Numbered from the stretch's first letter, positions 35,326 to 44,620 are shown. The stretch: 64,000 nt of DNA from Nocardia brasiliensis ATCC 700358 (GCF_000250675.2 NC_018681.1:310001-374000); one strand, 5' to 3'. Numbers and translations are program-made. The notes: generated by a model from the sequence alone, not told the origin.

Positions 35326-36389
35326 GAGCCCGCGCCCTTCGCGGCATCGACGTAAATGCCGTCACGGTAGGCGGTTTCGTCGCCGACGGCGTCGATGCCG
35401 CCCTGGCTCGACAGGAATTCGGCGGTCTTGCGCAGATCGCCGCTGAAGCCGCCGCCGAGATACTTCGCGTCGGCCTGCTCGGCCGCGCCGAGATAGGTGT
35501 ACCCGGCCAGCTGCGGCCCCACCAGCTTCGGGTCGATGCCGAGCTGCGCGCCGATCGAGACGGCCGCGTCCGCGGGCGCGGTCCGCAGCTGCTGGACGGC
35601 GTAGTCCTGGAGTTTCGCCCAGACCACCGCGAAGCGCGCGTGCTCGTCCAGGAATTTCCGGTCCGCCACCGCCAGATCGAAGGTCGGCGCACCCGCCGCG
35701 GCGGTGTCGGCGCTGGACGTCACGATGTGGCCACCGGATTCGAGCAGTTTCGACAGGGTCGGATCCCACACCCACGCCGCGTCGATCTGGCCACCGGTCC
35801 ACGCGCCGGGAATCGCGTCGGGTTTCAGGTTGATCAGCTGTACGTCCGCGGCCAGGCCGGCCCGGCCCAGCGCGGCGAGCAGGCTGTAGTGCGCGGTGCT
35901 GCCGAACGGCGTCGCGACGCGCTTACCGCGCAGCCCGGCCAGGTCGGTGACCGCGGCGTCCCTGGCGACCAGCGACTCCGACTTGCCGATGACATCGTGG
36001 ATCCACAGCACCCGCACCGGCAGCTGCAACGGTGCGGACAGCGCTTTGGTCGCGGGCGCCGAGCCGAGTGTGCCGATGTCGAGGCTGCCCGCGCCGAACG
36101 CCTGCACCACGTCGGCGCCCGAAGCGAACTGGCTCCAGGTGACTTTCGCGTTGGGCAGGCAGGCGGCGAGCAGCCCGCGATCCTTCACCAGCAGGTCGGC
36201 GTTGGGGATCGCCTGGTAACCGAGCCGGGCCGTCGTGGTGACGCCGGGGTCCGCGGCGAACGGGCAACTCGCCTGTGCACCAGTGGCGCCGGTGTCGCCG
36301 CGGCCGGATTCGACGCACCCCGCCGTGGTCGCGAGGACTGCCGCCACGGCCAATCCGGTCGTGACGGCACGACGCACAGCGGATTTCAT
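35322..36389 (-). CDS. ABC transporter substrate-binding lipoprotein (TauA-like)
   Basis: 355 residues. The signal peptide (KSAVRRAVTTGLAVAAVLATTAGC) ends in a lipobox-like TAGC, so it is probably a lipoprotein. The mature part has the periplasmic-binding fold: LGYQAIPNADLLVKDRGLL, DIGTLGSAPATKAL, LRGKRVATPFGSTAHYSLL and AWVWDPTLSKLL. The closest visible resemblance is to taurine/sulfonate binding proteins; the ligand is not certain. ATG 36389 overlaps the permease stop (ATGA); the in-frame extension to 36479 lies inside the permease gene. Confidence 0.9.
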   Translation of the reverse strand: MKSAVRRAVTTGLAVAAVLATTAGCVESGRGDTGATGAQASCPFAADPGVTTTARLGYQAIPNADLLVKDRGLLAACLPNAKVTWSQFASGADVVQAFGAGSLDIGTLGSAPATKALSAPLQLPVRVLWIHDVIGKSESLVARDAAVTDLAGLRGKRVATPFGSTAHYSLLAALGRAGLAADVQLINLKPDAIPGAWTGGQIDAAWVWDPTLSKLLESGGHIVTSSADTAAAGAPTFDLAVADRKFLDEHARFAVVWAKLQDYAVQQLRTAPADAAVSIGAQLGIDPKLVGPQLAGYTYLGAAEQADAKYLGGGFSGDLRKTAEFLSSQGGIDAVGDETAYRDGIYVDAAKGAGS

Positions 36390-37273
36390 ACCTTGCCTTT
36401 CCACGGAACTGCTTTGGCACCAAGAAATTTGATGACCGAGTCGAGCGCTAGTGCGGCGCAGCCGATCACGATGATGCACGCGATGGTCAGCGGCGTATTC
36501 AGTTGTGTGCCCGCGATGTAGGCGAGGCCGCCGATGCCGGGAATGCCGTTGTTCAGCTCCGCGGCGACGACGGTGGTCCAGGCGAACGCGGTGGCGATCC
36601 GGATACCGCCGATCACCTCCGGCAGCGTCGCGGGCAGCACCACCCGCGAAACGACCTGCGCCCGACCGGCGCCCAGCGCGCGGGCCGCGTTCAGGTAGTC
36701 CTGCTTGACCCCGGTGACGCCGCTGAGCGTGGCGATCGCGATGGGCGGGAAGGCGGCGAGGAACAGCAGCCAGATCTTGGACACGTCACCGATGCCGAAC
36801 CAGACGATCAGCAGGCCGATGTAGCCGAGCGGCGGCAGCGACCGCAGGAAGTTCAGGATCGGCTCGGTGATCAGCCGCACCGGCGTGAGCATGCCCATCA
36901 CGAAGCCGGCCAGCGGCCCGGCCACGATCGCGAGGCCCACTCCGGCCGCGATCCGCTGCAAGCTGGCGACCAGGTGTTCCCACAGGTAATAGTTCTGTTC
37001 GCCGATCACCGTGCGGTCGACGCCGGCCGCGACCTGGTGCCGGGAGTTGGCCCGCACGAACGCATCCCATACCGCGCGGGGCGAGGGCAGATAGAGCGGA
37101 TCGACCCAGCCCGCCGCGGTGAGCACCGTCCAGAGTCCGAGCACCAGGCCGAGCGCCGCGACGCGGGTGAGCACCGGCCTGATCGAGCGGCGCGAGCGGT
37201 GCGGGCGTCGTACCGGCACCGGGGCCGCTCCGGCCGCGATCGTCGGCGTCTCCGGTGAGCTGATCGCGGTCAT
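36386..37273 (-). CDS. ABC transporter permease (TauC/SsuC type)
   Basis: 295 residues with about six TM segments and the BPD_transp_1 EAA-type loop (LNAARALGAGRAQVVSRVVLPATLPEVIGG, about residues 190-220). First gene of the permease-binding protein-ATPase operon, all joined by 4-bp overlaps. The N-terminal 45 residues are Pro/Ala-rich and cytosolic. The system probably imports a sulfonate or a similar small organic anion. Confidence 0.92.
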   Translation of the reverse strand: MTAISSPETPTIAAGAAPVPVRRPHRSRRSIRPVLTRVAALGLVLGLWTVLTAAGWVDPLYLPSPRAVWDAFVRANSRHQVAAGVDRTVIGEQNYYLWEHLVASLQRIAAGVGLAIVAGPLAGFVMGMLTPVRLITEPILNFLRSLPPLGYIGLLIVWFGIGDVSKIWLLFLAAFPPIAIATLSGVTGVKQDYLNAARALGAGRAQVVSRVVLPATLPEVIGGIRIATAFAWTTVVAAELNNGIPGIGGLAYIAGTQLNTPLTIACIIVIGCAALALDSVIKFLGAKAVPWKGKV

Positions 37274-37402
37274 CCGGCCCTGCCCAGCAGGCCAACGTCG
37301 GACACGACACTCTCCTCACGATTCGCCGCCCAGCACGGCAAACGTCGACGTTATCCGGGTGGGCCGGGGCGGGGGAGAGTTAAGAACGCCGTGAACATAA
37401 TT

Positions 37403-37439
37403 CGGGCGCGGCCGGACGTACGACGTCCGGCCGCGCCCG
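37403..37439 (-). terminator. Terminator after 37451-37909 gene
   Basis: A 17-bp perfect stem (CGGGCGCGGCCGGACGT, loop ACG, complementary arm) ends 12 bp from the stop of the hypothetical gene. On the minus strand it is followed by an A/T-rich AATTATG rather than a T-run. Confidence 0.8.
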
Positions 37440-37450
37440 TCCGAACGATT

Positions 37451-37909
37451 TCAGCCGACCCCGTTCATGCTGGTGTTGATTGTCGCGTTCGGTGTCACGC
37501 TCATATTGATGTGCTCGCTGATGTTGCCCGCCAGCCATTGGTTCTGCGCCAACGTCTCGAAGACGCAGATCAGCAATAACTTTCGGCTGCGCCTGCTCAC
37601 GGAGTATTCGAGATCCGGTGCGGTTTCCGGGCCACGCACGGCGTTGCTGATCCCTTTGCGCAGACTGGGTTCGGAGAGCAACCAGAACAATTCCGGCCCG
37701 ATCAGAACCGACTGCCCGCCGGTTTCGTGGAACCAGCGGCCGGCGAATTCGATCAACAGGTCCGTGAACGCGTCCCCGCTTTCCACGGCTTCGGTGAGCT
37801 GGCTCAATGCGCCCGATCGATCAACACTGCTCTGGATCACCGAGGCGAGCCTGCTCGCGACTTCCCGGAACTGATCGACGTCTTGGTCCTGCCAGACTGT
37901 GAGAGCCAT
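37451..37909 (-). CDS. Hypothetical protein
   Basis: 152 residues, not recognised. Mostly helical; the first 60 residues look amphipathic (DQFREVASRLASVIQSSVDR), and the middle reads FAGRWFHETGGQSVLIGPELFWLL. No signal peptide or TM segment. The last 25 residues are rich in Asn/Ser/Thr. ATG 37909 follows GGAG. It lies 51 bp after the DUF2637 gene and is probably co-transcribed. Codon use is less G/C-biased than in flanking genes. Confidence 0.65.
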   Translation of the reverse strand: MALTVWQDQDVDQFREVASRLASVIQSSVDRSGALSQLTEAVESGDAFTDLLIEFAGRWFHETGGQSVLIGPELFWLLSEPSLRKGISNAVRGPETAPDLEYSVSRRSRKLLLICVFETLAQNQWLAGNISEHINMSVTPNATINTSMNGVG

Positions 37910-37960
37910 GTTTACTCCATCGAAGTAGTCGAGCGCGGATGTATTTTCAGCGAAACCTGT

Positions 37961-38659
37961 CTATCGGTTGTTGGAGTTGAGCAGGGTGCGGCCGTTCGCG
38001 GCCTCGAAACCGTTGAAGCGCAGGGGGGTACGCGGCCCACCGGGCGGTGCGGGGCTCACCATCGCCGCGGGTGCCATCGGAGCATGGCCATCCAGCTCCG
38101 ATTCGTGGCCATTGAGCTGGGGCGATGTCACCGGGTCGGCGACCTCGTCCGGCTCGGTCGAGAGCACCGGCTCGACGACGGGCGCGGGCCGCGCGGTGCT
38201 GCGGGCCAGCAGGATCAAGGTGAGGTGGACCGCGAAGAGCAAGGTGAGCGGCATTCCGGCGTAGATGATCAAAGACACCGGGCCGCCGCCGATTTCCCGC
38301 GCGTATTCGATATTTCCGGCGACCGAAACCAGGGTGGAAAGAACGAATAGTCCGGTCGCATACCACCACCCCGGGCTGCGTTTGGGAAATGATGCGGTGG
38401 CCACGATGGAGCCGACCACCAGGCCGTCGATGGCGATCGGCACATTCGAGGCCAGGCCGGGTTCCACCAGATTCCGCACGGCGAGATGATGGAGCGCGGC
38501 AAACGACATTTCGAACGCTTTCATCGCCACCACGGCGGAAACGAGCAGCGACAGATACAACGGACGCGGCCGGAGCAGGCTGCGTACCCGCGACCACGTG
38601 GCGGGACGGGCCGGCTGCTTTATTGATTCGGCAGGAGCGCCCGGCGTGATCGTCGTCAT
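37961..38659 (-). CDS. DUF2637 membrane protein
   Basis: 232 residues with four TM segments (about 33-55, 70-90, 99-118 and 127-150). MKAFEMSFAALHHLAV and PIAIDGLVVGSIVATA match the DUF2637 pattern, a family common in Streptomyces and Nocardia and often carried near integrative-element or spread genes. The C-terminal 80 residues are a soluble Pro-rich tail. The partner gene downstream is unrecognised. No function is established. The coding strand is relatively A/T-rich (for example 38250-38420). Confidence 0.75.
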   Translation of the reverse strand: MTTITPGAPAESIKQPARPATWSRVRSLLRPRPLYLSLLVSAVVAMKAFEMSFAALHHLAVRNLVEPGLASNVPIAIDGLVVGSIVATASFPKRSPGWWYATGLFVLSTLVSVAGNIEYAREIGGGPVSLIIYAGMPLTLLFAVHLTLILLARSTARPAPVVEPVLSTEPDEVADPVTSPQLNGHESELDGHAPMAPAAMVSPAPPGGPRTPLRFNGFEAANGRTLLNSNNR

Positions 38660-38755
38660 AGCGGGGAGCGTAGCGCGCGCGACGCGCTATCCGACGGAGC
38701 GAATGGTTCGAGTCGCGAACGCATTCATTTACGGACTCGGCGCGATGAATGAATT

Positions 38756-38788
38756 CGGCCCGATGTGCGTTGCGTGCACATCGGGCCG
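38756..38788 (-). terminator. Terminator after murT-gatD
   Basis: CGGCCCGATGTGC (38756-38768), a seven-base loop, and GCACATCGGGCCG (38776-38788) give a 13-bp perfect stem, 44 bp downstream of the gatD stop on the minus strand. Confidence 0.8.
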
Positions 38789-38831
38789 GAATTCCGCGCT
38801 GCCGGGCGGTAATCGATACCTGGCGTATCGC

Positions 38832-39542
38832 CTAGGCGCGCAGCCGCTCCCTGCGCAACTGTTCGACCTCGGGCAGGTCCAACGGCGCCAGCTCCGAGAC
38901 GCCGAGCGCCCGCATCAGCAGCAGATCCGCGAGTTCCGGATTGCGCGCCAACGCGGGACCGTGCATATAGGTGCCGAGCACCGAACCCTGCACCACGCCC
39001 TCCAAGCCATCTCCGACGCCGTTGCCGACGCCGCGGGTGACCCGCGCCAAGCCGGTCGCGTCGCCGCCGAGTTTGGTACCGCCGCGGTGGTTTTCGAAGC
39101 CGGTCAGCGCCGCGGTCAGGCCGGGCAGCAGCGGCGTGGTGGTCACCTCGCCGATCGCGCGTTCGGCCTGCGGCGAGGTGGTCACGTCGATCATGCCGAC
39201 ACCGTCGACCCGCTCACCCGAGGAGGTCTCGTACCACTGGCCGAGCACCTGGATCGCGGCGCAGATGGCAAGCACCGGAGCGCCTTTCGCGGCGGCCTGC
39301 TGTAGCCCGGGGTAGCGCTGCAGATGCCGGGTGGCCAGTCGCTGGGCCGAATCCTCCGCGCCGCCAAGGGTGTACACGTCCAGCGAGTCGGGTACCGGGT
39401 CGGCCAGGGTGATCTCGACGATCTCGGCGGCGTAGCCGCGCAGCCGCAGCCGCTGGCGCAACACCAGCGCGTTGCCGCCGTCGCCGTAGGTGCCCATCAC
39501 GTCGGGCAGGACCAGCCCGATGCGAACTATCGATTCGGTCAT
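38832..39542 (-). CDS. gatD: Lipid II isoglutaminyl synthase, glutaminase subunit GatD
   Basis: 236 residues of the CobB/CobQ-like class I glutamine amidotransferase family. The nucleophilic cysteine is in PVLAICAAIQVLG (about residue 95), and the catalytic histidine in LGTYMHGPALARNPELAD. It releases ammonia from glutamine for MurT, which amidates D-glutamate in peptidoglycan stem peptides. Its start overlaps the murT stop by 4 bp. This is the Rv3713 (cobQ2) position in M. tuberculosis. Confidence 0.92.
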   Translation of the reverse strand: MTESIVRIGLVLPDVMGTYGDGGNALVLRQRLRLRGYAAEIVEITLADPVPDSLDVYTLGGAEDSAQRLATRHLQRYPGLQQAAAKGAPVLAICAAIQVLGQWYETSSGERVDGVGMIDVTTSPQAERAIGEVTTTPLLPGLTAALTGFENHRGGTKLGGDATGLARVTRGVGNGVGDGLEGVVQGSVLGTYMHGPALARNPELADLLLMRALGVSELAPLDLPEVEQLRRERLRA

Positions 39543-40777
39543 GCCGTCCGTCCGTCGAGGTCGCGGTTGAGGTCACGGAACGCGGTGTAGTTCGCCAGCA
39601 CCTCGACGTGCCCGGCGGGACAGGAGGCGATGGCGCGCACCGGATTCGGCACGGTCGTGTGTTCGACACCGGCGTAGGTCAGGCGCACCGCGAGGTCGGT
39701 GGCCCGCTCACCCGACGCGACCACCTGGACCCCTTCGAAGTGCTCGAACCGCACGTCCCAGAGCCAGGACAGATCCTCGCCGTCGGGTACCTGTCCGTTC
39801 ACCGCGATGACGAGTCCGGCCGAGGCGGGTTCGATCATCGAGAGGGCCTCCTGCCAGCCCGCCGGGTTCTTGGCCAGCAGCAGTCGCGCGGCATGCTCGC
39901 CGACCTGCACGGTCCGGTAGCGGCCCGCGATCTCGCGCACCGTGCCGGTGGCGGCGACCGCGTCGGCGGCGGTGGCGCCTAGCGCGACGGCAGCGGCGAC
40001 CGCCTGCGCGGCGTTGCCCCGATTGGCACGGCCGGGCAGGGCCAGCTCGAGCGGCAACCGTACCCCGTCCGGGCCGACCAGGTCGTTGCCGTCCAGCCAC
40101 CAATTCGGTTCGGGCCGTTCGAAATCCGCGCCGGTACTGCGCCAGTGGCTGCCCTCCCACCGGATGGGCTCGCCGCTGCGCGGGCAGCTGGTGGCGTCCA
40201 TCGACCAGCCGCTGCCCGCGGCCACCCACACCACGTTCGGGTGGTCGTAGGCGATCGAGGTGACCAGCACGTCGTCACAGTTCGCGATCACCACGGTGCC
40301 GGGGTGGCGGGCCAGGCCCGCGCGCAGCCTGCGTTCGATCATGTTGATCTCGCCCACCCGGTCCAGCTGGTCGCGGCTCAGGTTGAGCAGCACCACCGCG
40401 GCCGGATCGAGCGAGTCGGTGACGTGCGGCAGATGCAGCTCGTCCACCTCGATCGCGGCCAGGGGGGCGCCGCGGTGCGCGCTGAGCGCGGCGACGATGC
40501 CCGCGTCCATGTTCGCGCCGTCGGCCTGGGTGGCCACCGCGCCGAGCGTGCTGAGCGCCGCCGTGGTCATCCTGGTCGTGGTCGACTTGCCGTTGGTGCC
40601 GGTGATCAGCACCGTGCGCTTGCCGCGCCCGAGCTGGTCCATGATCGTCTTGTCGATCTGCAGCGCGATGAGCCCGCCGATCATCGATCCCTTACCGCGT
40701 CCCGCCCGCTGCGACGCCCACGACGCTGCCGCCGCGGCTCGCAGCGCGATTCGCCCACGCACCGAAATGTCTGCCAC
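39539..40777 (-). CDS. murT: Lipid II isoglutaminyl synthase, ligase subunit MurT
   Basis: 412 residues of the Mur ligase fold plus the DUF1727 C-terminal domain. The P-loop is ITGTNGKSTTTRM (about 60-72), and the DUF1727 region includes LLAKNPAGWQEAL and FEHFEGVQVVASGERATDLAVRL. It uses ATP and ammonia from GatD to amidate D-iGlu of lipid II. The Cys4 zinc-ribbon insert found in firmicute MurT is reduced here to a single cysteine (TSCPRSGEPIRWEGSHW). First gene of the operon. Confidence 0.93.
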   Translation of the reverse strand: MADISVRGRIALRAAAAASWASQRAGRGKGSMIGGLIALQIDKTIMDQLGRGKRTVLITGTNGKSTTTRMTTAALSTLGAVATQADGANMDAGIVAALSAHRGAPLAAIEVDELHLPHVTDSLDPAAVVLLNLSRDQLDRVGEINMIERRLRAGLARHPGTVVIANCDDVLVTSIAYDHPNVVWVAAGSGWSMDATSCPRSGEPIRWEGSHWRSTGADFERPEPNWWLDGNDLVGPDGVRLPLELALPGRANRGNAAQAVAAAVALGATAADAVAATGTVREIAGRYRTVQVGEHAARLLLAKNPAGWQEALSMIEPASAGLVIAVNGQVPDGEDLSWLWDVRFEHFEGVQVVASGERATDLAVRLTYAGVEHTTVPNPVRAIASCPAGHVEVLANYTAFRDLNRDLDGRTA

Positions 40778-40854
40778 GCCGCGAGTCTAGTGTCGACCGG
40801 CGCCGTAGGCTCCGCCAGCTGTCCTCGGCCGGTACCCGTCCCACTCGAGCGGCA

Positions 40855-41505
40855 TCAGCCCTGGTAGAGCTTGGCGTTGTAGTTGGCGGGGGCGTAGTGC
40901 TGTTCGAGCTGCTCGATCGTCGCGGTGACCTCGCTCTGCACCTCTTTGACCAGGTGCGGCCAGCTGGGCAGGCCGTCGTCGGGCCACTGCTCGGGCTGCC
41001 AGAGATGGCTGCGCAGGAACGCTTTGGCGCAGTGGAAATAGATCTGCTCGATCGACACCTCGACGGCGAGGATCGGGCGGTGGCCGCGCACCACCATGTC
41101 GTCGAAGTACGGTGCGTCGCGCACCAGCTTGGCGCGTCCGTTGATCCGCAGGGTCTGCGGCCGCCCGGGAATGATGAACAGCAGGCCGACGTGCGGGTTG
41201 GCGAGGATGTTCAGGTACCCGTCGGCCCGTCGATTGCCCGGCCGCTCGGGGATCGCGATGGTCCGGTCGTCGAGGACCTTCGCGAAGCCGGCCGGGTCGC
41301 CCTTGGGCGAGGCGTCGCAGTTGCCCTCGGCGTCGCTGGTGCTCATCACCAGGAAGGGCGTGGCCGCGATCCAGTCCCGATCCCTGGGATGCAGCGCGAC
41401 GCGCTCCTTGTTCGCCGCGAGCGGCGTGACCTCGCCGAGTAGTCGCCGCAGGTCGGCCGGGTCGGTGATCTGATCGCTGATTTCGCCCACAGTTGATTCA
41501 AGCAT
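40855..41505 (-). CDS. PPOX-class flavoprotein (pyridoxamine 5'-phosphate oxidase-like)
   Basis: 216 residues of the MSMEG_1061-type split-barrel family. Features are FLVMSTSDAEGNCDASPKGDPAGF, a GYLNILANPHVGLLFIIPG core, TLRINGRAKLV and a HCAKAFLRSHLWQPEQW C-terminal motif. Members bind FMN or F420 and reduce or sequester small molecules; the reaction is unknown here. ATG 41505 begins a protein-like sequence; the extension upstream overlaps the next gene. It starts 38 bp downstream of the oxidoreductase stop. Confidence 0.88.
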   Translation of the reverse strand: MLESTVGEISDQITDPADLRRLLGEVTPLAANKERVALHPRDRDWIAATPFLVMSTSDAEGNCDASPKGDPAGFAKVLDDRTIAIPERPGNRRADGYLNILANPHVGLLFIIPGRPQTLRINGRAKLVRDAPYFDDMVVRGHRPILAVEVSIEQIYFHCAKAFLRSHLWQPEQWPDDGLPSWPHLVKEVQSEVTATIEQLEQHYAPANYNAKLYQG

Positions 41506-41542
41506 CTGCGCGGGCGAGGCGATCTTCCTTCCGATCGATCGC

Positions 41543-43318
41543 TCAGATCGCGACGTCGAACAGGTTCGGCTGCCCCGCCGCGTAGCGGTCGGCGTCGATG
41601 CGGCGCAGCGGTTCGAGTTCGGGTGCGCGGTACAGGGTGTACATCCGGCAGCGTTCGGCGTTCGAGCCCGCCACGTCGAGCAGGGCGTTGACCGCGGCCC
41701 TGGCCGACTCGTTGGCCCCCTCCATCGTCGCGAGATCGACATTGGTGCGCACGTAATCGCCTGCCAGGAACAGGTTTTCGAGCGCGCCGTGCGGTGCGGG
41801 CCGGTGCGCCCAGGAGCCCGCCGTGTTGATTAGCAGCGGATCGGCGTTCGCGTTGCGGCCTTTGTCCGCCTGCCAGGTGATGCCCGGATCGAGGAACCAC
41901 GAGTGCAGGTCGGCCTCGCGCAGTACGTCGCCGCGGTCGTCGAGATGCGCCGCCAGCTGTGCCCAGACCTCGCGCGCGATCTCCTCGTGCGTGCACTCCT
42001 TGGCGGGTTTGCCGTACAGCAGGCCCGGGGTGTTCCAGTCGGAGATGTCCACCGAAAGGCAGTCCTGCACGGTGCCGTCGCCGAATTCGCTGAATTTCCG
42101 GGTCCACAACTGATTCTGGTTGATCGAGGTGAGCGCCCACGGTGCGTCGATATAGGCGGCGTGGCCGCGCGAGATATCGGCGGGCCTGCGCAGGTAGAAC
42201 TGGATGCCGTTCATCCAATCGGTGACCAGCCTGTCCATCGCGCCCAGTTCGGGACGGACCTCGAGCAGCTCGGGCGACCAGAGCATGCGGGCACGTTCGG
42301 CGGGCAGCGCGACGACGAAGTAGTCCGCTTCGACGCTGCGGTGCGTGCCGTGCTCGTCGACGATGCGCGCGGCGCTGATCCGGCGGTCGCGCAGTGCCAG
42401 CTCGCGCACCTCGGCGCCGAGCACGAATGTCACACCGAGCGTGCGCAATCGGTCCAGCCACGGCTCGATCCAGACCGCGTTGGTCGGCCCGTTCAGCACC
42501 CGGTCCATCCCGCCGTCGTTGCCGATCTCCAGCGGGTTGCCGAGGAACTGCTCGCCCATGTTGCCGATGGTGCGGACGCTGGCGACGTTCTCCTTGGCGG
42601 CGACCATGATGCTGGTCAGCGTGCGCGAGAGCAGCGCGCGGAACTCGTGCGAGCGCGCGTGGTTGCCGACGTAGTCGTGCCAGGAAGTGTTGTCCCACTG
42701 GCCGTCCCGGCGGGCATCGCAGCTGCTGTTGAAGACCAGCAGGCGGTCGGCGAAGTACATGCCTTCGGCGGGCGGCATTTTCAACGCGGTCGACAGAGCC
42801 GCGCCGAGTGTCTCGCGGAAGGCGTCCGGACTGAACGGGCCGCGCGCGCGGAAGCCGAGCGGTACTCGGAAATCGTCGCCGCCGCGCCGGGCGAAGCGCG
42901 CCTCCGGCACCGCGACCAGGTTGTTCCATACGCCATTCGGGTTGTCGCCGAACGGAATTCGCCGCATCGTGTCGGGCACGTGCTGGTAGAAGCCGGGGAA
43001 GAAGCGGAAACCGTGCTCGCCGGGCAGATCCGGCCGGCCGCCGGACCCGGTGCCGGGGACCGGCACGCTGCGCGCCTTGCCGCCCCAGGCGCGTCGCTCG
43101 AAAATCGTGACCTCGAAACCACGTTCGATCAGTTCGTGCGCCGCGGTCAAACCCGCGACGCCACCGCCGAGTACCGCGACCCGCCTGCCGCCCGGATCAC
43201 CGGCGGCAGGCCCGGATCTGAGCGCGCCGGTCAGCAGTGCCCCCGCTGTTGCTACCCCCGCCGTCACCGTGCCGCGAAGTACGTTCCTGCGCGATACGGT
43301 CCACCGATTTTCTGCCAT
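41543..43318 (-). CDS. Tat-exported FAD-dependent oxidoreductase (phytoene desaturase/HpnE-like)
   Basis: 591 residues. The N-terminus is a Tat signal (SRRNVLRG with hydrophobic VTAGVATAGALLTG). Then a Rossmann FAD motif VAVLGGGVAGLTAAHELIERG (about 46-66) and the amine-oxidase/phytoene-desaturase layout: GGKARS, GFRFFPGFYQHVPDTM, YFVVALPAERARML, and LFLAGDYVRTNVDLATMEGANESARAAVNALL at the C-terminus. Related proteins act on squalene-type or carotenoid lipids. Tat export of a pre-folded flavoprotein is plausible. The PPOX gene follows, possibly in an operon. Substrate unknown. Confidence 0.87.
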   Translation of the reverse strand: MAENRWTVSRRNVLRGTVTAGVATAGALLTGALRSGPAAGDPGGRRVAVLGGGVAGLTAAHELIERGFEVTIFERRAWGGKARSVPVPGTGSGGRPDLPGEHGFRFFPGFYQHVPDTMRRIPFGDNPNGVWNNLVAVPEARFARRGGDDFRVPLGFRARGPFSPDAFRETLGAALSTALKMPPAEGMYFADRLLVFNSSCDARRDGQWDNTSWHDYVGNHARSHEFRALLSRTLTSIMVAAKENVASVRTIGNMGEQFLGNPLEIGNDGGMDRVLNGPTNAVWIEPWLDRLRTLGVTFVLGAEVRELALRDRRISAARIVDEHGTHRSVEADYFVVALPAERARMLWSPELLEVRPELGAMDRLVTDWMNGIQFYLRRPADISRGHAAYIDAPWALTSINQNQLWTRKFSEFGDGTVQDCLSVDISDWNTPGLLYGKPAKECTHEEIAREVWAQLAAHLDDRGDVLREADLHSWFLDPGITWQADKGRNANADPLLINTAGSWAHRPAPHGALENLFLAGDYVRTNVDLATMEGANESARAAVNALLDVAGSNAERCRMYTLYRAPELEPLRRIDADRYAAGQPNLFDVAI

Positions 43319-43530
43319 GCGCCGCTCTGTGCCTAGCCTCGGGACCTTTGTTACATGTTGTCACTACTGTAAAGCGGCAGGTCCCGAACCGGCGTACCCG
43401 CCCCGTGCCTCGCCCGAGGGAACGCTGATTCGGACAATGGCTGTGAGCATAGCGATATCGGCGCCGGGATAGGCGAACCTGTGACGACGGTTGCCAGAAC
43501 CCTTTGGCACACATGAATATCCGGGCGGGT

Positions 43531-44493
43531 TCAGGCCTCGATCAGTTGCGGACGGGGACGATCGGTGGCCGCGTCGGGGGACGCGGCCTGGCCGGTGGCG
43601 GTCGCGGTGCGCTTGCCGGAGGTGGCGGCGAACGCACCGGCGATGACGATCACGCCACCGACCAGGGACAGGGGGGTGGGGGTTTCGTCGAGAAACGCCC
43701 AGGCAGCGGCGATTCCGACGACAGGGACCAGCAGCGTCAGCGGTGCGACGACGCCGGCGGGGTAGCGGCTCATCAGGTAGGTCCACATGCCGCTGCCGAT
43801 GACCGTGGCGAGCACCGCGATGTAGGCGAGTGCCACCAGGGCGGGCCAACCGGCCGCGGAGAAGGAGTCGGCGAGTGCGTGCCAGCCGGTGGCCGGGCCT
43901 TCGGCGGCCGCGGACAGCGCGAACAACGGCAGCGGTGGGACCACGGCCAGCCACAGCGTCAGATGCAGGGTGTTCAGGCCGGGTGACTCGACCGTCGCCT
44001 GGCGCGCGCCGATATTGCCGAAGGCCCAGCCCAGACCGCCGGCCAGGGTCAGCAGCACCGGCAGCAGGGTGGCGTGTTCGAGCCGGTCCCAGCCGATCAC
44101 CGCCATGCCCGCCAGCGCGACCGCGATGCCGGCGACCTGGATCGACCGGATCCGTTCCCGTAGGAACAGGGCGCCGAGCAGCACGGTGAACGGTGCGGAG
44201 GATTGCAGCACCAGCGAGGCGAGGCCGGTCGGCATGCCGACCCGCATCGCGGTGAACAGGAAGGCGAACTGCAGGATGCCGAAACCCGTGCCGTACAGCA
44301 GGAGCCAGCGCGTCCGCACCTGCGGCCGCGGGACGAACAGCAGGACCGGGACCGCGATGACCGCGAACCGCAGCGCGGCGAAGAAGAAGGGCGGGAAGTG
44401 ATCGAGGCCCACGCGGATGGCGAGAAAGTTCAGTCCCCAGAGCAGGACGACGGTAAATCCGAGCAGTCGATCACGAGCGGTCACGTGGTCCAT
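43531..44493 (-). CDS. EamA/DMT family transporter
   Basis: 320 residues, ten TM segments in two EamA repeats. The first repeat has VVLLWGLNFLAIRVGLDHFPPFFFAALRF and the second LLTLAGGLGWAFGNIGARQA with a Pro-containing PVVGIAAAWAFLDE. DMT exporters move amino acids or metabolites. It is divergent from a LysR regulator 128 bp away, which is a usual arrangement for a regulated exporter. ATG 44493. Confidence 0.9.
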   Translation of the reverse strand: MDHVTARDRLLGFTVVLLWGLNFLAIRVGLDHFPPFFFAALRFAVIAVPVLLFVPRPQVRTRWLLLYGTGFGILQFAFLFTAMRVGMPTGLASLVLQSSAPFTVLLGALFLRERIRSIQVAGIAVALAGMAVIGWDRLEHATLLPVLLTLAGGLGWAFGNIGARQATVESPGLNTLHLTLWLAVVPPLPLFALSAAAEGPATGWHALADSFSAAGWPALVALAYIAVLATVIGSGMWTYLMSRYPAGVVAPLTLLVPVVGIAAAWAFLDETPTPLSLVGGVIVIAGAFAATSGKRTATATGQAASPDAATDRPRPQLIEA

Positions 44494-44533
44494 CGTGCGT
44501 TCGGCTAACCATCAGAACAATCGAATAAATACG

Positions 44534-44562
44534 GATCATTGATGTAGTTTTGCTTCATGATC
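44534..44562. promoter_or_regulatory. LysR-type operator candidate
   Basis: GATCAT (44534-44539) and ATGATC (44557-44562) form a 6-bp inverted repeat around 17 A/T-rich bases, in the intergenic region between the divergent eamA and lysR genes. Confidence 0.5.
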
Positions 44563-44620
44563 GTTGCGCGGTGCTCGCTCGGCACGGGCGCCGGTGGCTG
44601 AGCATCCCGGCGGCCCGCCG

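Noticed and set aside
38700..38730. GGTTCGAGTC motif resembling a tRNA T-loop, possible attachment site
   Set aside because: No acceptor stem, D-arm or anticodon arm can be found around it.
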